Position numbers and translations under genes: made by a program. The notes beneath the pieces were generated by a model. The model did no database searches, had not been told where the DNA came from, and worked only from the letters and a program-made list of their open reading frames with translations. Below, piece after piece: positions 42,684 through 51,923 of a DNA stretch of 58,990 nucleotides (the stretch's first letter is position 1; every line of letters starts with the position of its first letter). Source of the stretch: Comamonadaceae bacterium 2FH (GTDB lineage: Bacteria > Pseudomonadota > Gammaproteobacteria > Burkholderiales > Burkholderiaceae_C); contig SCMQ01000033.1 in assembly GCA_005503335.1 (NCBI GenBank), positions 1-58,990 of the forward strand, in the 5' to 3' direction.

Positions 42684-43757
42684 ATGAACTCTGCCGAACT
42701 GGAACGCCAACTGCACTACCCCCTGGGCGATACCCTGCCGGCGCCGGGCGCCGCGCTGGAGATCGCCCCGGGCGTCAAATGGCTGCGCATGGCGCTGCCG
42801 TTCGCGCTGGACCACATCAACCTCTGGCTGCTGCGCGACGAGATCGACGGCCGCGCGGGCTGGACCGTGGTCGACTGCTGCATCGCGCGCGACGAGGCCA
42901 AGACGCAATGGGAGCAGGTCTTCGCGAACGAGCTCGAGGGCCTGCCCGTGCTGCGCGTGGTCGTGACCCACATGCACCCGGACCACATCGGCCTGGCGCA
43001 CTGGCTGTGCGAGCGCTGGAGCCGGGATGGATTCGAGTGCCGCCTGTGGATCAGCGCCACCGACTACCAGGCCGCCTGCCTGGCCGCGCGAAGCACCACC
43101 GGCTTCGGCGGCGAGGGCGCGGCGCGCTTCTTCGCCCTGCACGGCCTGACCGACCCCGAGGCCTTGGCCAGCATACGCGGGCGCACGCGCTACTACCCCA
43201 ACCTGGTGCCGGACCTGCCGCAGCGCTACCGCCGCCTGCTGGACGGCCAGACGCTGAGCATAGGCGGGCGCGCCTGGCGCTGCATCGCCGGCTATGGCCA
43301 TGCGCCCGAGCACATGGCCCTGCACTGCGAGGACCTGAAGCTGCTGATCAGCGGCGACATGGTGCTGCCGCGCATCTCTACCAATGTGAGCGTTTACGAG
43401 CTCGAGCCCGAGGCCGACTCGCTGAGCCTGTTCCTGGCCTCGATAGACCGCTTCCTGCCCCTGGCGCCCGACACCCTGACCCTGCCCTCGCACGGCAAGC
43501 CCTTCACCGGCCTGCACCGGCGCATCGCCCAGCTGCACGAGCACCACCGCGACCGCCTGGCCGAGGTGCGTCAGGCCTGCCAGGCGCGCGCAGGCAGCGC
43601 TCACGACATGCTGCCGGTGCTGTTCAAGCGGCCGCTGGACCTGCACCAGACCACCTTCGCGATGGGCGAGTCGGTGGCGCACCTGCACGCGCTCTGGTAC
43701 GCCGGCAAGCTCAAGCGCCAGCTGGACGCCGACGGCGTCTACCGTTTTTCAAACTGA
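42684..43757 (+). CDS. MBL-fold metallo-hydrolase under a LiuR-type box
   Basis: This 357-residue protein has the metallo-beta-lactamase metal motif VVTHMHPDHIGLAHWL (about 93-108), further metal ligands in GYGHAPEHM (~210) and the Asp in LLISGDMVLPRIS (~228), and the later SHGKPF His. This resembles the glyoxalase II-like hydrolases that act on thioesters or lactones. A C-terminal extension (~290-357) has the helical segment seen in related acyl-CoA-operon hydrolases. Divergent placement beside a LiuR-type operator suggests it is part of the branched-chain amino-acid regulon. Its substrate is unknown; a CoA thioester is a reasonable guess. Confidence 0.88.
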   Translation: MNSAELERQLHYPLGDTLPAPGAALEIAPGVKWLRMALPFALDHINLWLLRDEIDGRAGWTVVDCCIARDEAKTQWEQVFANELEGLPVLRVVVTHMHPDHIGLAHWLCERWSRDGFECRLWISATDYQAACLAARSTTGFGGEGAARFFALHGLTDPEALASIRGRTRYYPNLVPDLPQRYRRLLDGQTLSIGGRAWRCIAGYGHAPEHMALHCEDLKLLISGDMVLPRISTNVSVYELEPEADSLSLFLASIDRFLPLAPDTLTLPSHGKPFTGLHRRIAQLHEHHRDRLAEVRQACQARAGSAHDMLPVLFKRPLDLHQTTFAMGESVAHLHALWYAGKLKRQLDADGVYRFSN

Positions 43758-43773
43758 AGAAATCCTGCGGCCC

Positions 43774-44667
43774 TCACCAGGGCGGCACCACGGCCTCGCG
43801 CAGCTGGCCGCGCCGCTCGGCGTAGTCGGGCATGACCGAGCCCACGGCGTCCCAGAAGCGCGGGCTGTGGTCCATCACGCGCAAATGGGCCAGCTCGTGC
43901 GCCACCACGTAGTCGATCACCGGCAGGCGCAGGTGCACCAGGCGCCAGTTGAGCCTGATGGAGCCGTCGGAGCGCGCGCTGCCCCAGCGCGTGCCGGCAT
44001 TGGACAGGCTGAGCTTGCGCCACTGCACGCCGAGCTGGGGCGCGAAATGGTCGAGCCGTTCGGTGAACAGGCGCCGCGCCTGGCGCATCAGCCAGGCCTG
44101 GGCGGCGTCGCGTATCTGCTCGGGCGCGGCGCCGGACGGCAGGCCGATCTGCAGCGTGGGCGGCAGGCCGGGGCCGCCGGCCTGCGCCAGGGTGCCGGCC
44201 CCCGAGGCCTGGCGCGGCGCCAGCGCCAGCAGCAGCGGCTCGCCCAGATAAGGCAGCGTGGCGCCGTCGCACCAGGCGATGCGCGCCATGGCCAGCTTCT
44301 GCTGACGCTCGTGCGCCTCGCCGAGCTTGCGCAGGATCCACCCGCTCTTCTCGCGCAGCGCGGCCTCGACCTCGGGCAGCGGAGTCCAGCGCGGCGCGCT
44401 GACCACCAGGCCGTCGGGGCCGACCGAAAAGCCTATGGTGCGGCGCTGGCCGCGCCGGAAGGCGTAGGCGATGCGCGCCTCGGCCAGGGCCAGCTCGCGG
44501 TTGGCGCGCGGATGCGCGAAGCGCACCGGCGCGATCAGCGGCGCCAACGCTTCGGCCGGCGGGCCGGGCCTGGCCTCGGCCGGCGCGGACGGTGCCGCCG
44601 GTGGGACCGGTGGGGCCGGGGGATCGAACAGGTCCAGCGTGAGCTGCAGGAGCCGGCGCATGGACAT
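43774..44667 (-). CDS. YgjP-like metallopeptidase (M48/SprT-type, DUF45)
   Basis: This 297-residue protein has a Pro/Ala-rich N-terminal tail (residues 12-50). The YgjP/WLM core then contains the zinc motif VVAHELAHLRVMDHSPRFW (HExxH plus a further His) near 255, preceded by NWRLVHLRLPVIDY. LSLSNAGTRWGSARSDGSIRLNW is the typical block before it. It is usually annotated as a UTP pyrophosphatase or metal-dependent hydrolase without firm function. It lies 8 nt after the acyltransferase gene in the same direction. The ATG at 44667 is followed by another at 44661. Confidence 0.86.
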   Translation of the reverse strand: MSMRRLLQLTLDLFDPPAPPVPPAAPSAPAEARPGPPAEALAPLIAPVRFAHPRANRELALAEARIAYAFRRGQRRTIGFSVGPDGLVVSAPRWTPLPEVEAALREKSGWILRKLGEAHERQQKLAMARIAWCDGATLPYLGEPLLLALAPRQASGAGTLAQAGGPGLPPTLQIGLPSGAAPEQIRDAAQAWLMRQARRLFTERLDHFAPQLGVQWRKLSLSNAGTRWGSARSDGSIRLNWRLVHLRLPVIDYVVAHELAHLRVMDHSPRFWDAVGSVMPDYAERRGQLREAVVPPW

Positions 44668-44675
44668 CGCGGGGC

Positions 44676-45455
44676 TCAGCCCTGGGCCGCCTCGCTGCGG
44701 GCCGGGGCCGCGGGGCTGGCCTGAGCGTAGGCCTCGGGATCGAGGCGGTGCATCTCGGACTCTATCCAGGCCTCGACCTCGCGCATCAGCTCGTCGGACT
44801 GGCGGCCGGCGCTGGGGATCGGCTTGCCGATCGAGATATCGACCACGCCCGGGTACTTGATGAAGGCCTTGCGCGGCCAGCACCTGGCCGAGGTCACGGC
44901 GATCGGGATCACCGGCGCGCCGGTCTCGATGGCCAGGCGCGTACCGCCGTTCTTGTAGCTGCCCTTCTGGCCGCGCGGGATGCGCGTGCCCTCGGGGAAC
45001 ATGATCACCCAGGTACCCTGGCTCATGAGCCGCTTGCCCTGCGCCACCACCTTGTGGAAGGCCCTGGCACGCTGGCTGCGGTCGATGTGGATCATGTCCA
45101 TGCGCGCCATGGCCCAGCCGAAGAAGGGCACGTAGAGCAGCTCCTTCTTGAACACATAGGCCAGCGGGTGCGGCATCAGGGTCGGCATCACGAAGGTCTC
45201 CCAGGTCGACTGGTGCTTGACCAGCAGGACCGCCGGGTCGGTGCTGCCGGTGGGCAGGTTCTCCCAGCCGGTGACGCGGTTCTTGATGCCCAGGATCGCC
45301 GTGCCGCCGGAGACCGCCACGCGCAGCCAGCCCACGCACATCCAGTACATGCGGGTGGAGCTGACGAACAGCGAGGCCAGGATCACGAAGATGGCCCAAG
45401 GCACCACGGTCACGGCCATCCAGAGCAGGTGAAGCACAGAGCGGATCAGGGGCAT
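44676..45455 (-). CDS. plsC: 1-acyl-sn-glycerol-3-phosphate acyltransferase
   Basis: This 259-residue membrane-associated enzyme acylates lysophosphatidate to phosphatidate. An N-terminal hydrophobic segment (about 5-55) is followed by the acyltransferase motifs: VKHQSTWETF (the HX4D box in its HX4E variant, near 80), FGWAMARMDMIHIDRSQ (~112-128), and MFPEGTRIPRGQKG (~150) with the substrate-binding EGTR. ETGAPVIPIAVTS completes the set. It lies between gmhB and the YgjP-like gene in a conserved Burkholderiales envelope cluster. Confidence 0.92.
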   Translation of the reverse strand: MPLIRSVLHLLWMAVTVVPWAIFVILASLFVSSTRMYWMCVGWLRVAVSGGTAILGIKNRVTGWENLPTGSTDPAVLLVKHQSTWETFVMPTLMPHPLAYVFKKELLYVPFFGWAMARMDMIHIDRSQRARAFHKVVAQGKRLMSQGTWVIMFPEGTRIPRGQKGSYKNGGTRLAIETGAPVIPIAVTSARCWPRKAFIKYPGVVDISIGKPIPSAGRQSDELMREVEAWIESEMHRLDPEAYAQASPAAPARSEAAQG

Positions 45456-45498
45456 GTTCTAGACGTTTTCAAGTTGGCGGTTCAGGCTCGGGCACCTC

Positions 45499-46086
45499 TC
45501 AGGCCCCCGGCACGGGGCGCGGCGCGCGCTCGAGCGGCTCGCCGCGCGAGATCAGGTGGTCGACGAAGGCCGCCAGGTCGGCGTGCACGCGGGTCTGGGG
45601 TGGGAATTCGGGCGGCAGCGGGCGGCCGCGCAGCACGGCGGACCGCCCCGTCAACACCAGGTGGGGTTCGCAGCCAGCCGCGGCAGCGGCCTGGGCGTCG
45701 TCCGCGTTGTCGCCCACGGCCGGCACTCCCGCCAGGTCCACACCGTAGCGCTCACCGATCTGCTCGAGCAGGCCGGGCTGCGGCTTGCGGCAGCTGCAGG
45801 CCTCGTCGGGGCTGTGCGGACAGAAGAACACCGCGTCGAGGCGCCCGCCGACCGTGGCGAGCAGCTTGTGCATGCGCGTGTGAATGGCATTGAGCGACGC
45901 CACGTCGTACAGGCCGCGGCCCAGGCCCTCCAGGTTGGCCGCGACCACCACGTGGAAGCCCGCGTGGTTGAGCCGGGCGATCGCCTCCAGTGCGCCCGGC
46001 AGCGGCACCCACTCCTCGGGCGACTTGATGTATTCGTCGCCTTCGGCATTGATGGTGCCGTTGCGATCCAGGATGACGAGCTTCAT
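45499..46086 (-). CDS. gmhB: GmhB-like HAD phosphatase with altered catalytic positions
   Basis: This 195-residue protein aligns throughout with D-glycero-beta-D-manno-heptose 1,7-bisphosphate 7-phosphatase of LPS heptose synthesis. It keeps the nucleophile D7, the zinc site C89-P-H91 / C97-S-C99 followed by RKPQPG, and motif IV GDNADD (125-130). However, the usual DRDGT reads DRNGT, so the general acid Asp is N9, and the usual ATNQSG reads AANLEG (49-54), losing the motif II Thr and Ser. These are residues normally needed for activity, so it may be inactive, slow or altered in specificity. The start at 46086 gives the family length. Position between plsC and glyS is the conserved Burkholderiales order. 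Confidence 0.85.
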   Translation of the reverse strand: MKLVILDRNGTINAEGDEYIKSPEEWVPLPGALEAIARLNHAGFHVVVAANLEGLGRGLYDVASLNAIHTRMHKLLATVGGRLDAVFFCPHSPDEACSCRKPQPGLLEQIGERYGVDLAGVPAVGDNADDAQAAAAAGCEPHLVLTGRSAVLRGRPLPPEFPPQTRVHADLAAFVDHLISRGEPLERAPRPVPGA

Positions 46087-46109
46087 GTCGGGGCTGGCTC
46101 GTTGCGGCA

Positions 46110-48242
46110 TCAGGCGGCCAAGCGTGACAGGTCGGCCACGCGGTTCATGGCCTCGTGCAGGCTCTTGAGCAGGCCCTGGCGGTTCAGGCGCAGGTCCAGC
46201 TGCTCGGCGTTGACCATCACGTCGTCGAAGAAGGCGTCGACCGCGCCGCGCAGCGCCGCCAGGGTCTGCAGCGAGGCCGTGTAGTCGCCGGCCTCGAACT
46301 GGGCGTTGGCCTCGGGCACGAAGCGCTGCATGGCCTGGTACAGGTTCTGCTCGGCCGGCTCCTGCAGCAGCTGCGGGTTCACATGCGGGTCGACCTCGCC
46401 GGCCTTGCGCAGGATGTTGGCGATGCGCTTGTTGGCCGCGGCCAGGGCCGGGCTCTCGGGCAGGGCGGCGAAGGCGCGCACCGCGGCCAGCAGCCGGGCC
46501 ACTTGGCCCAGGCGCTGCGGGCGCAGGGCCAGCACCGCGTCGACCTCCTGGGCGCTGTAGCCCTGCTCGCGCAAGGCCCCGGCGAGGCGGTCGTAGATGA
46601 AATCGGCCAGCGCGGTGTGTGCGTCGACCACGCGCTCGCCGAACACCGGCCAAGCGCCGGCCAGCAGCCCGTCCAGCTCGAGCGGCAGGTCCTTCTCGAT
46701 CAGCATGCGGATCACGCCGAGCGCATGGCGGCGCAGCGCGAACGGGTCCTTGTCGCCGCTGGGCAGGTTGCCTATGCCGAACATGCCGACCAGGGTCTCG
46801 AGCTTGTCGGCCAGGGCCACGACCACGCCGGCCGCGCTGCGCGGCAGCGCATCGCCGGCGAAGCGCGGCCTGTAGTGGTCCTCGATGGCGAAGGCGATGT
46901 CCTCGGACAGGCCGTCGTGGCGCGCGTAGTAGCCGCCCATGATGCCCTGCAGCTCAGGGAACTCGCCGACCATGTCGGTTAGCAGGTCGGACTTGGCCAG
47001 CTGCGCCGCGGTGTCGGCGGCCTGGGCCAGCGCCTCGCCGCCCAGCGGCTGGGCGATGGCGCGCGCGATCGCACGCACGCGCTCGACCCGCTCGCCCTGG
47101 CTGCCGAGCTTGTTGTGGTAAACGACCCGGGACAGGCCTTCGACGCGCGAGGCCAGGGTCTTCTTGCGGTCCTGGTCGAAGAAGAACTTGGCGTCGGCCA
47201 GGCGCGGGCGCACCACGCGCTCGTTGCCGCCGACCACCGCGCTGGCGTCCTCGGGCCGGATGTTGCTGACCACCAGGAAGCGGTGGGTCAGCCGGCCCTG
47301 CGCGTCGAGCAGCGGGAAGTACTTCTGGTTGGCCTTCATGGTCAGGATCAGGCATTCCTGCGGCACCTCGAGGAACTGCGGCTCGAACTCGCAGACCAGC
47401 ACGTTCGGCCGCTCGACCAGGGCCGTGACCTCGTCGAGCAAGGCCTCGTCCTCGATGGCGCGCACGCCACCGCCTAGCCGCGCAGCGGCCTCGGCCAGCT
47501 GGCTCACGATCTCGGCGCGGCGCGCCTCGAAGCCGGCGATCACCGCGCCGTCCCGCGCCAGGGTCTCGGCGTAATGGTCGGCATGCTCGATCACCACCGG
47601 CGAGACGGCGGCCTCGAAGCGGTGGCCCTGGGTGCTGCGCCCGGCCGTCAGGCCCAGCGCCTTGAGCGGCACCACGGTGCTGCCGTGCAGCGCGACCAGG
47701 CCATGCGCCGGGCGCACGAAATGCACGCTGCTCCAGCCGGGCAGCTCGCAGTCGCTCTCGAGCTGGTAGCTCATGAGCTTGGGGATGGGCAGCAGGCGGA
47801 TTGCCTCGTCCAGCGCCTTCTGCAGGCCGGTGTCCAGCGTGGCGCCGGTGACCAGGCTGTCGTAGAACAGGGCTTCGGCCTTGCCGTCCGGCGCGCGCTT
47901 GAGCGCGGCCACGGCGGCGGCGGGGTCGGAAACATCGGCCCCCAGCGCCGCGAGCTTCTTGAGCAGGGCCGGCGTGGCCTGGCCTTCGGTGTTCAGGCCC
48001 ACGCTGACCGGCATCAGTTTTTGCTGCACGGCCTTGTCGGCGGCCTTGAGCCAGACATGGCTGACGTGGGCGGCCAGGCGGCGCGGCGAGGCGTAGGCCG
48101 TGACCAGGGAGTCTTCCGAAGCCAGGCCCTGGGCGCGCAGCTGATCGGCCAGCGCGCCGGCGAAGGCCTCGCCCAGCTTCTTCAGCGCCTTGGGCGGCAG
48201 CTCTTCGACAAACAGTTCAACGAGGAGATTTTGTGTCGTCAT
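46110..48242 (-). CDS. glyS: Glycyl-tRNA synthetase beta subunit
   Basis: This 710-residue beta subunit of the bacterial alpha2-beta2 glycyl-tRNA synthetase recognises tRNAGly and is needed for aminoacylation by the alpha subunit. The start NLLVELFVEELPPKALKKLGEAFA is the family signature. The HD-like and B3/B4-type sections follow (RPAHGLVALHG ~180; CLILTMKANQKYFPLLD ~298; FFFDQDRKKTLA ~350), and the anticodon-binding-like C-terminus (~580-700). It is preceded by glyQ with a 21-bp gap, as in most proteobacteria. Confidence 0.95.
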   Translation of the reverse strand: MTTQNLLVELFVEELPPKALKKLGEAFAGALADQLRAQGLASEDSLVTAYASPRRLAAHVSHVWLKAADKAVQQKLMPVSVGLNTEGQATPALLKKLAALGADVSDPAAAVAALKRAPDGKAEALFYDSLVTGATLDTGLQKALDEAIRLLPIPKLMSYQLESDCELPGWSSVHFVRPAHGLVALHGSTVVPLKALGLTAGRSTQGHRFEAAVSPVVIEHADHYAETLARDGAVIAGFEARRAEIVSQLAEAAARLGGGVRAIEDEALLDEVTALVERPNVLVCEFEPQFLEVPQECLILTMKANQKYFPLLDAQGRLTHRFLVVSNIRPEDASAVVGGNERVVRPRLADAKFFFDQDRKKTLASRVEGLSRVVYHNKLGSQGERVERVRAIARAIAQPLGGEALAQAADTAAQLAKSDLLTDMVGEFPELQGIMGGYYARHDGLSEDIAFAIEDHYRPRFAGDALPRSAAGVVVALADKLETLVGMFGIGNLPSGDKDPFALRRHALGVIRMLIEKDLPLELDGLLAGAWPVFGERVVDAHTALADFIYDRLAGALREQGYSAQEVDAVLALRPQRLGQVARLLAAVRAFAALPESPALAAANKRIANILRKAGEVDPHVNPQLLQEPAEQNLYQAMQRFVPEANAQFEAGDYTASLQTLAALRGAVDAFFDDVMVNAEQLDLRLNRQGLLKSLHEAMNRVADLSRLAA

Positions 48243-48263
48243 GGTGATGCTCTGCCCTCGCCT

Positions 48264-49253
48264 TCAGGCCGCCTTCTTGGGGATTTGCGCGACCCACTCG
48301 CGCGGCGCCATCGGAAAGCCCAGGCGCTCGCGGCTGTCGTAGTAGCTTTGCGCGACGCTGCGCGCGAGGTTGCGGATGCGGCCTATGTAGGCGGCGCGCT
48401 CGGTCACGCTGATCGCGCCGCGCGCGTCCAGCAGGTTGAAGCTGTGGGCGGCCTTGAGCACCTGCTCGTAGGCCGGCAGCGCCAGCTGCTGCGTCATCAG
48501 GTGCTGGGCCTGCTTCTCGTGCGCGCCGAAGGCGGTGAACAGGAAGTCGGCGTCGGAATGCTCGAAGTTGTAGGTGGACTGCTCGACCTCGTTCTGGTGG
48601 TAGACGTCGCCGTAGAGGAGCTTGCCCCCACGCTCGCCCACTGCGTGTGACTCGCCGCCCCCCGGGGGGGCTGGGTCAGCTTGGGAGCGGCCCGGCGCGG
48701 ACCCGGTGTCGGTCCACACCAGGTTGTAGACGTTGTCCACGCCCTGCAGGTACATGGCCAGGCGCTCCAGGCCATAGGTGATCTCACCGGTAATGGGCTT
48801 ACAGTCGATGCCGCCGACCTGCTGGAAATAGGTGAACTGGGTCACCTCCATGCCGTTCAGCCAGACCTCCCAGCCCAGGCCCCAGGCGCCCAGCGTGGGG
48901 TTCTCCCAGTCGTCCTCGACGAAGCGGATGTCGTTCTTCTTCAAGTCGAAGCCCAGCGCCTCAAGCGAGCCGAGGTAGAGCTCGAGGATGTTGCTGGGCG
49001 CGGGCTTGAGCACCACCTGGTACTGGTAGTAATGCTGCAGGCGGTTCGGGTTCTGGCCGTAGCGCCCGTCCTTGGGGCGGCGGCTGGGCTGCACGTAGGC
49101 GGCCTTCCAGGGCTCGGGGCCCAGGGCGCGCAGGAAGGTGGCCGTGTGCGAGGTCCCCGCACCGACCTCCATGTCGTAGGGCTGGAGCAGCGCGCAGCCC
49201 TGCGCGTCCCAGTAGGACTGCAGCTTGAGGATGATTTGTTGGAACGTGAGCAT
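48264..49253 (-). CDS. glyQ: Glycyl-tRNA synthetase alpha subunit (with in-frame insertion)
   Basis: This class II synthetase alpha subunit catalyses glycyl-adenylate formation. Family blocks are complete: [18 protein letters not shown] at the start, [45 protein letters not shown]-like sequence, [32 protein letters not shown], and the end APREWVAQ. It has 329 residues against ~300 usual, because about 27 residues rich in Gly/Pro/Ser interrupt the normally continuous LVWTD...[13 protein letters not shown] region (about 188-218). That insertion is a palindromic repeat at 48619-48709 with the reading frame kept. Confidence 0.95.
   Translation of the reverse strand: MLTFQQIILKLQSYWDAQGCALLQPYDMEVGAGTSHTATFLRALGPEPWKAAYVQPSRRPKDGRYGQNPNRLQHYYQYQVVLKPAPSNILELYLGSLEALGFDLKKNDIRFVEDDWENPTLGAWGLGWEVWLNGMEVTQFTYFQQVGGIDCKPITGEITYGLERLAMYLQGVDNVYNLVWTDTGSAPGRSQADPAPPGGGESHAVGERGGKLLYGDVYHQNEVEQSTYNFEHSDADFLFTAFGAHEKQAQHLMTQQLALPAYEQVLKAAHSFNLLDARGAISVTERAAYIGRIRNLARSVAQSYYDSRERLGFPMAPREWVAQIPKKAA
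48619..48709. repeat. GC palindromic repeat inserted in frame within glyQ
   Basis: Centred on ccccccgggggg (about 48658-48670), with outlying segments cttgcccccacgctcgcccac and gctgggtcagcttgggagcgg, this element resembles the intergenic palindromic repeats common in Comamonadaceae. It is absent from the GlyQ family pattern on either side, adds roughly 27 codons and preserves frame. A different element of the same general kind is in uvrA. Confidence 0.75.
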
Positions 49254-49342
49254 AGCTTCGTGGCCCCCGGGGGCGGGCCCGGAAATGGGTTGGCGCGCCA
49301 GGCGGTCGCGCAAACCGTCGATTTTACGGGGCCGCCGCCCTT

Positions 49343-50953
49343 TCAGCGGCGCCGCAGGCGCGCCGCCAGCATCGCCGCGGCGACCAGGGCCAGGGCCAGC
49401 CCCCACAAGGGCCACAGGCCCAGGCGCGAAACCCAGCGGGCATAGGGCGTGAGGCCGCTGCGGCCCTCGTATTCGCCGATCAGCACGCCGCGGGTGTGGC
49501 GCGGCAGGCTGTGCGTGACCCGGCCGCGGTGGTCGATGATGGCCGTGGCACCGGTGTTGGTGGCGCGCAGCATAGGGCGTTCGAATTCCAGGGCGCGCAT
49601 GCGCGAGATCTGCAGGTGCTGGTCGATCGCCACGGTGTTGCCGAACCAGGCGATGTTGCTGAGGTTGACCATGGCGGTAGGTGCGCTCGCGCCGTCGGCA
49701 AAGCGCGCGCCGAGCTCCTCGCCGAACAGGTCCTCGTAGCAGACGTTGGGCGCCAGGCGCTGGCCGCCCCAGTCCATGGAGCGCTGGCCGACCGCGCCGC
49801 GGTCGAAGTCGCCCAGCGGGATGTTCATCATGCTCGTGAACCAGCGGAATCCGGGCGGGATGAATTCGCCGAACGGCACCAGGTGGTGCTTGTCGTAGCG
49901 GTAGGGCGAGGACGCGCCGGGTTGCAGGCCCACGGCCGAATTGGTGTAGCCGCTGCCGGCCTCGCCGCCCAGCGGCGCGCCGATCAGGGCGGCCTGGCCG
50001 CCCCGGCCACCGGCCTCGGCGCGGCCGTAGCGCGCCTGCAGCGCCGCCCAGTAGCCCGGCGGCATCTGGCGCGGCAGCAAGGGCACGGCGGTCTCGGGCG
50101 CCACGACCAGGGGGGCGCTGGCCACGCGCAGCTGCTCGCCGTACCAGCGCAGCGCGTCGCCCACGCCGGTGCCGGGCTGGAATTTCTCGTCCTGCGGGAT
50201 GTTGCCCTGCAACAGGGCCACGCCCTGGCGGCCGGCGGGTTCGGAGAAGCTCAGCCCGCCGTACTGGGCCGCCAGCGGCAGGCCCAGGACAGCGGCCAGC
50301 GCCAGCCGCCGCCCCCAGCCGGACTGCGGCAGCTGCGGCAGCTGCCAGGCCATCCAGGCCGCCACGGCGCCTATGCCGTAGACCCCGACCCAGGGGGCGT
50401 AGCCGGCCAGCGGACCTTCGACATGGGCATAGCCGCCCGCGCCCCATGGAAAGCCGGTCAGCCAGCGGCCGCGCGCCAGTTCGGCCAGGGTCCACAGGGC
50501 CGCGAACACCAGGCCGGCGCCGCTGCGGCCGACCAGGTCGCGCGCCTTGAACAGCATCAGGAAGGCCGCGCAGGCCGCGCCGTAGTAGAGCGCCAGCGCG
50601 GCCGCCAGGGCCAGCACGGCCAGCGCCGCCAGCGGCGCCGCCAGGCCGCCGTAGGTATGCATGGAGATGTACAGCCACCAGAAGCTGCCGGCCAGCCAGC
50701 CGCAGGCGAACAGCCAGCCCAGCCAGGCGCCGCGCTGCCAGGCGGGGCGCGGGTCCAGGTCCAGCCAGGTGCTGCTGCTCCAGGACAGCTCGCGCTCGGC
50801 GCAGCGGCCGAGCTGCCAGGCCAGTGCCGTGAGGCTCAGGAGCTGCAGCCACCACAGCGGCTGGCCGTTCCAGGGCGCCGCCACCGAGACGGCCTGCGCC
50901 AGGCCGGCCAGCAGCACCACGAGCGAAGGGGGGATGCGCCGACGCAGGCGCAT
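49343..50953 (-). CDS. lnt: Apolipoprotein N-acyltransferase
   Basis: This 536-residue inner-membrane enzyme adds the third acyl chain to lipoproteins. About six to eight hydrophobic segments fill the first ~210 residues, then a nitrilase-like periplasmic domain (~220-500). Catalytic residues are visible: Glu in [11 protein letters not shown] (~268), Lys in [14 protein letters not shown] (~335), and Cys in [13 protein letters not shown] (~385), plus a C-terminal helix. The ATG overlaps the CorC stop (TGATG). The lnt-corC pair is conserved across proteobacteria. Confidence 0.95.
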   Translation of the reverse strand: MRLRRRIPPSLVVLLAGLAQAVSVAAPWNGQPLWWLQLLSLTALAWQLGRCAERELSWSSSTWLDLDPRPAWQRGAWLGWLFACGWLAGSFWWLYISMHTYGGLAAPLAALAVLALAAALALYYGAACAAFLMLFKARDLVGRSGAGLVFAALWTLAELARGRWLTGFPWGAGGYAHVEGPLAGYAPWVGVYGIGAVAAWMAWQLPQLPQSGWGRRLALAAVLGLPLAAQYGGLSFSEPAGRQGVALLQGNIPQDEKFQPGTGVGDALRWYGEQLRVASAPLVVAPETAVPLLPRQMPPGYWAALQARYGRAEAGGRGGQAALIGAPLGGEAGSGYTNSAVGLQPGASSPYRYDKHHLVPFGEFIPPGFRWFTSMMNIPLGDFDRGAVGQRSMDWGGQRLAPNVCYEDLFGEELGARFADGASAPTAMVNLSNIAWFGNTVAIDQHLQISRMRALEFERPMLRATNTGATAIIDHRGRVTHSLPRHTRGVLIGEYEGRSGLTPYARWVSRLGLWPLWGLALALVAAAMLAARLRRR

Positions 50954-51846
50954 CAGCCGTCCGCCCCCTGCCCGGCCGGCGAGACCTTGAACCAGCGCAC
51001 GGCGCCGCCCTTGGTGTGCAGCACGACGAATTTCAGGCCGGCCTGCACATGCTGCTCGCCGCGCCGGGGCACATGGCCCATGGCGTGCGCGATCAGGCCG
51101 CCTATGGTGTCGAAGTGGGTGTCGAAGGCGCGGTCGCCCGCGCTGTCCGGGTCGCTGGCCAGCTGGATGCCGAAGGCCTCGTTGACGCGCTCGATCGGCG
51201 TGTCGCCGCTGACGCGGTAGGTTTGATCGGCCAGGCCGAAGATGTCGCCCTGGTCGGCCGCGATGTCGAACTCGTCCTCGATCTCGCCGACGATCTGCTC
51301 GAGCACGTCCTCGATCGTGATCAGGCCCGCGGTGCGGCCGAACTCGTCGATCACCATGGCCAGGTGGTTGCGGTTGCCGCGGAACTCGCGCAGCAGGTCG
51401 TTCAGGCCCTTGCTCTCGGGCACGAAAACCGCGGGGCGCAGCAGGGCTCGTATGTTGAGCTCGGGCGCGCGCTGCAGCTTGAGCAGGTCCTTGGCCAGCA
51501 GGATGCCGATGACGTTCTCGCGGTCGCCCTCGTAGACCGGAAAGCGCGAGTGCGCGGTCTCGATCACCAGGTGCAGCAGCGCGTCGAAGGGCGCATCGAT
51601 GTCGATCAGGTCCATGCGCGGCGCCGCCACCATGACGTCGCCCGCGGTCATCTCGGCCATGCGGATCACGCCTTCGAGCATGACGCGGCTCTCGGCGTTG
51701 ATGATTTGGTTGTCCTCGGCCTCGGCCAGGGTCTCGATCAGCTCATCGGTCGAGTCCGGTCCGGGATGGATGAACTCGGCCAGCTTTTGCAGAAAGGTGC
51801 GCTTGTCCTCGCGTTCGGCGTGACGCGCAGGGTGGGGGTCGGACAC
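50953..51846 (-). CDS. corC: CorC/HlyC-family CBS-domain protein (Mg/Co efflux)
   Basis: This 297-residue cytoplasmic protein has a CBS pair (about 65-190; [25 protein letters not shown], then [31 protein letters not shown]-like sequence at ~165-195) and the CorC_HlyC transporter-associated domain (~210-285, with [17 protein letters not shown] and [20 protein letters not shown]). It is linked to magnesium and cobalt efflux and membrane integrity. It starts at a GTG (51846), where family alignment [18 protein letters not shown] is expected, and ends in a TGATG overlap with lnt. Confidence 0.92.
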   Translation of the reverse strand: MSDPHPARHAEREDKRTFLQKLAEFIHPGPDSTDELIETLAEAEDNQIINAESRVMLEGVIRMAEMTAGDVMVAAPRMDLIDIDAPFDALLHLVIETAHSRFPVYEGDRENVIGILLAKDLLKLQRAPELNIRALLRPAVFVPESKGLNDLLREFRGNRNHLAMVIDEFGRTAGLITIEDVLEQIVGEIEDEFDIAADQGDIFGLADQTYRVSGDTPIERVNEAFGIQLASDPDSAGDRAFDTHFDTIGGLIAHAMGHVPRRGEQHVQAGLKFVVLHTKGGAVRWFKVSPAGQGADG

Positions 51847-51923
51847 GGTCTTGGGGTGCAGGACCTGCAGTGGTTGAACAGACCCTCAAGGATAGCGGAT
51901 TGGCGTGACAGCTCATGGCCGGC

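Noticed and set aside
48619-48709. Intein or intron inside glyQ
   Set aside because: The extra segment is only ~90 bp, has no splicing motifs and is a GC palindrome; far too short for an intein.
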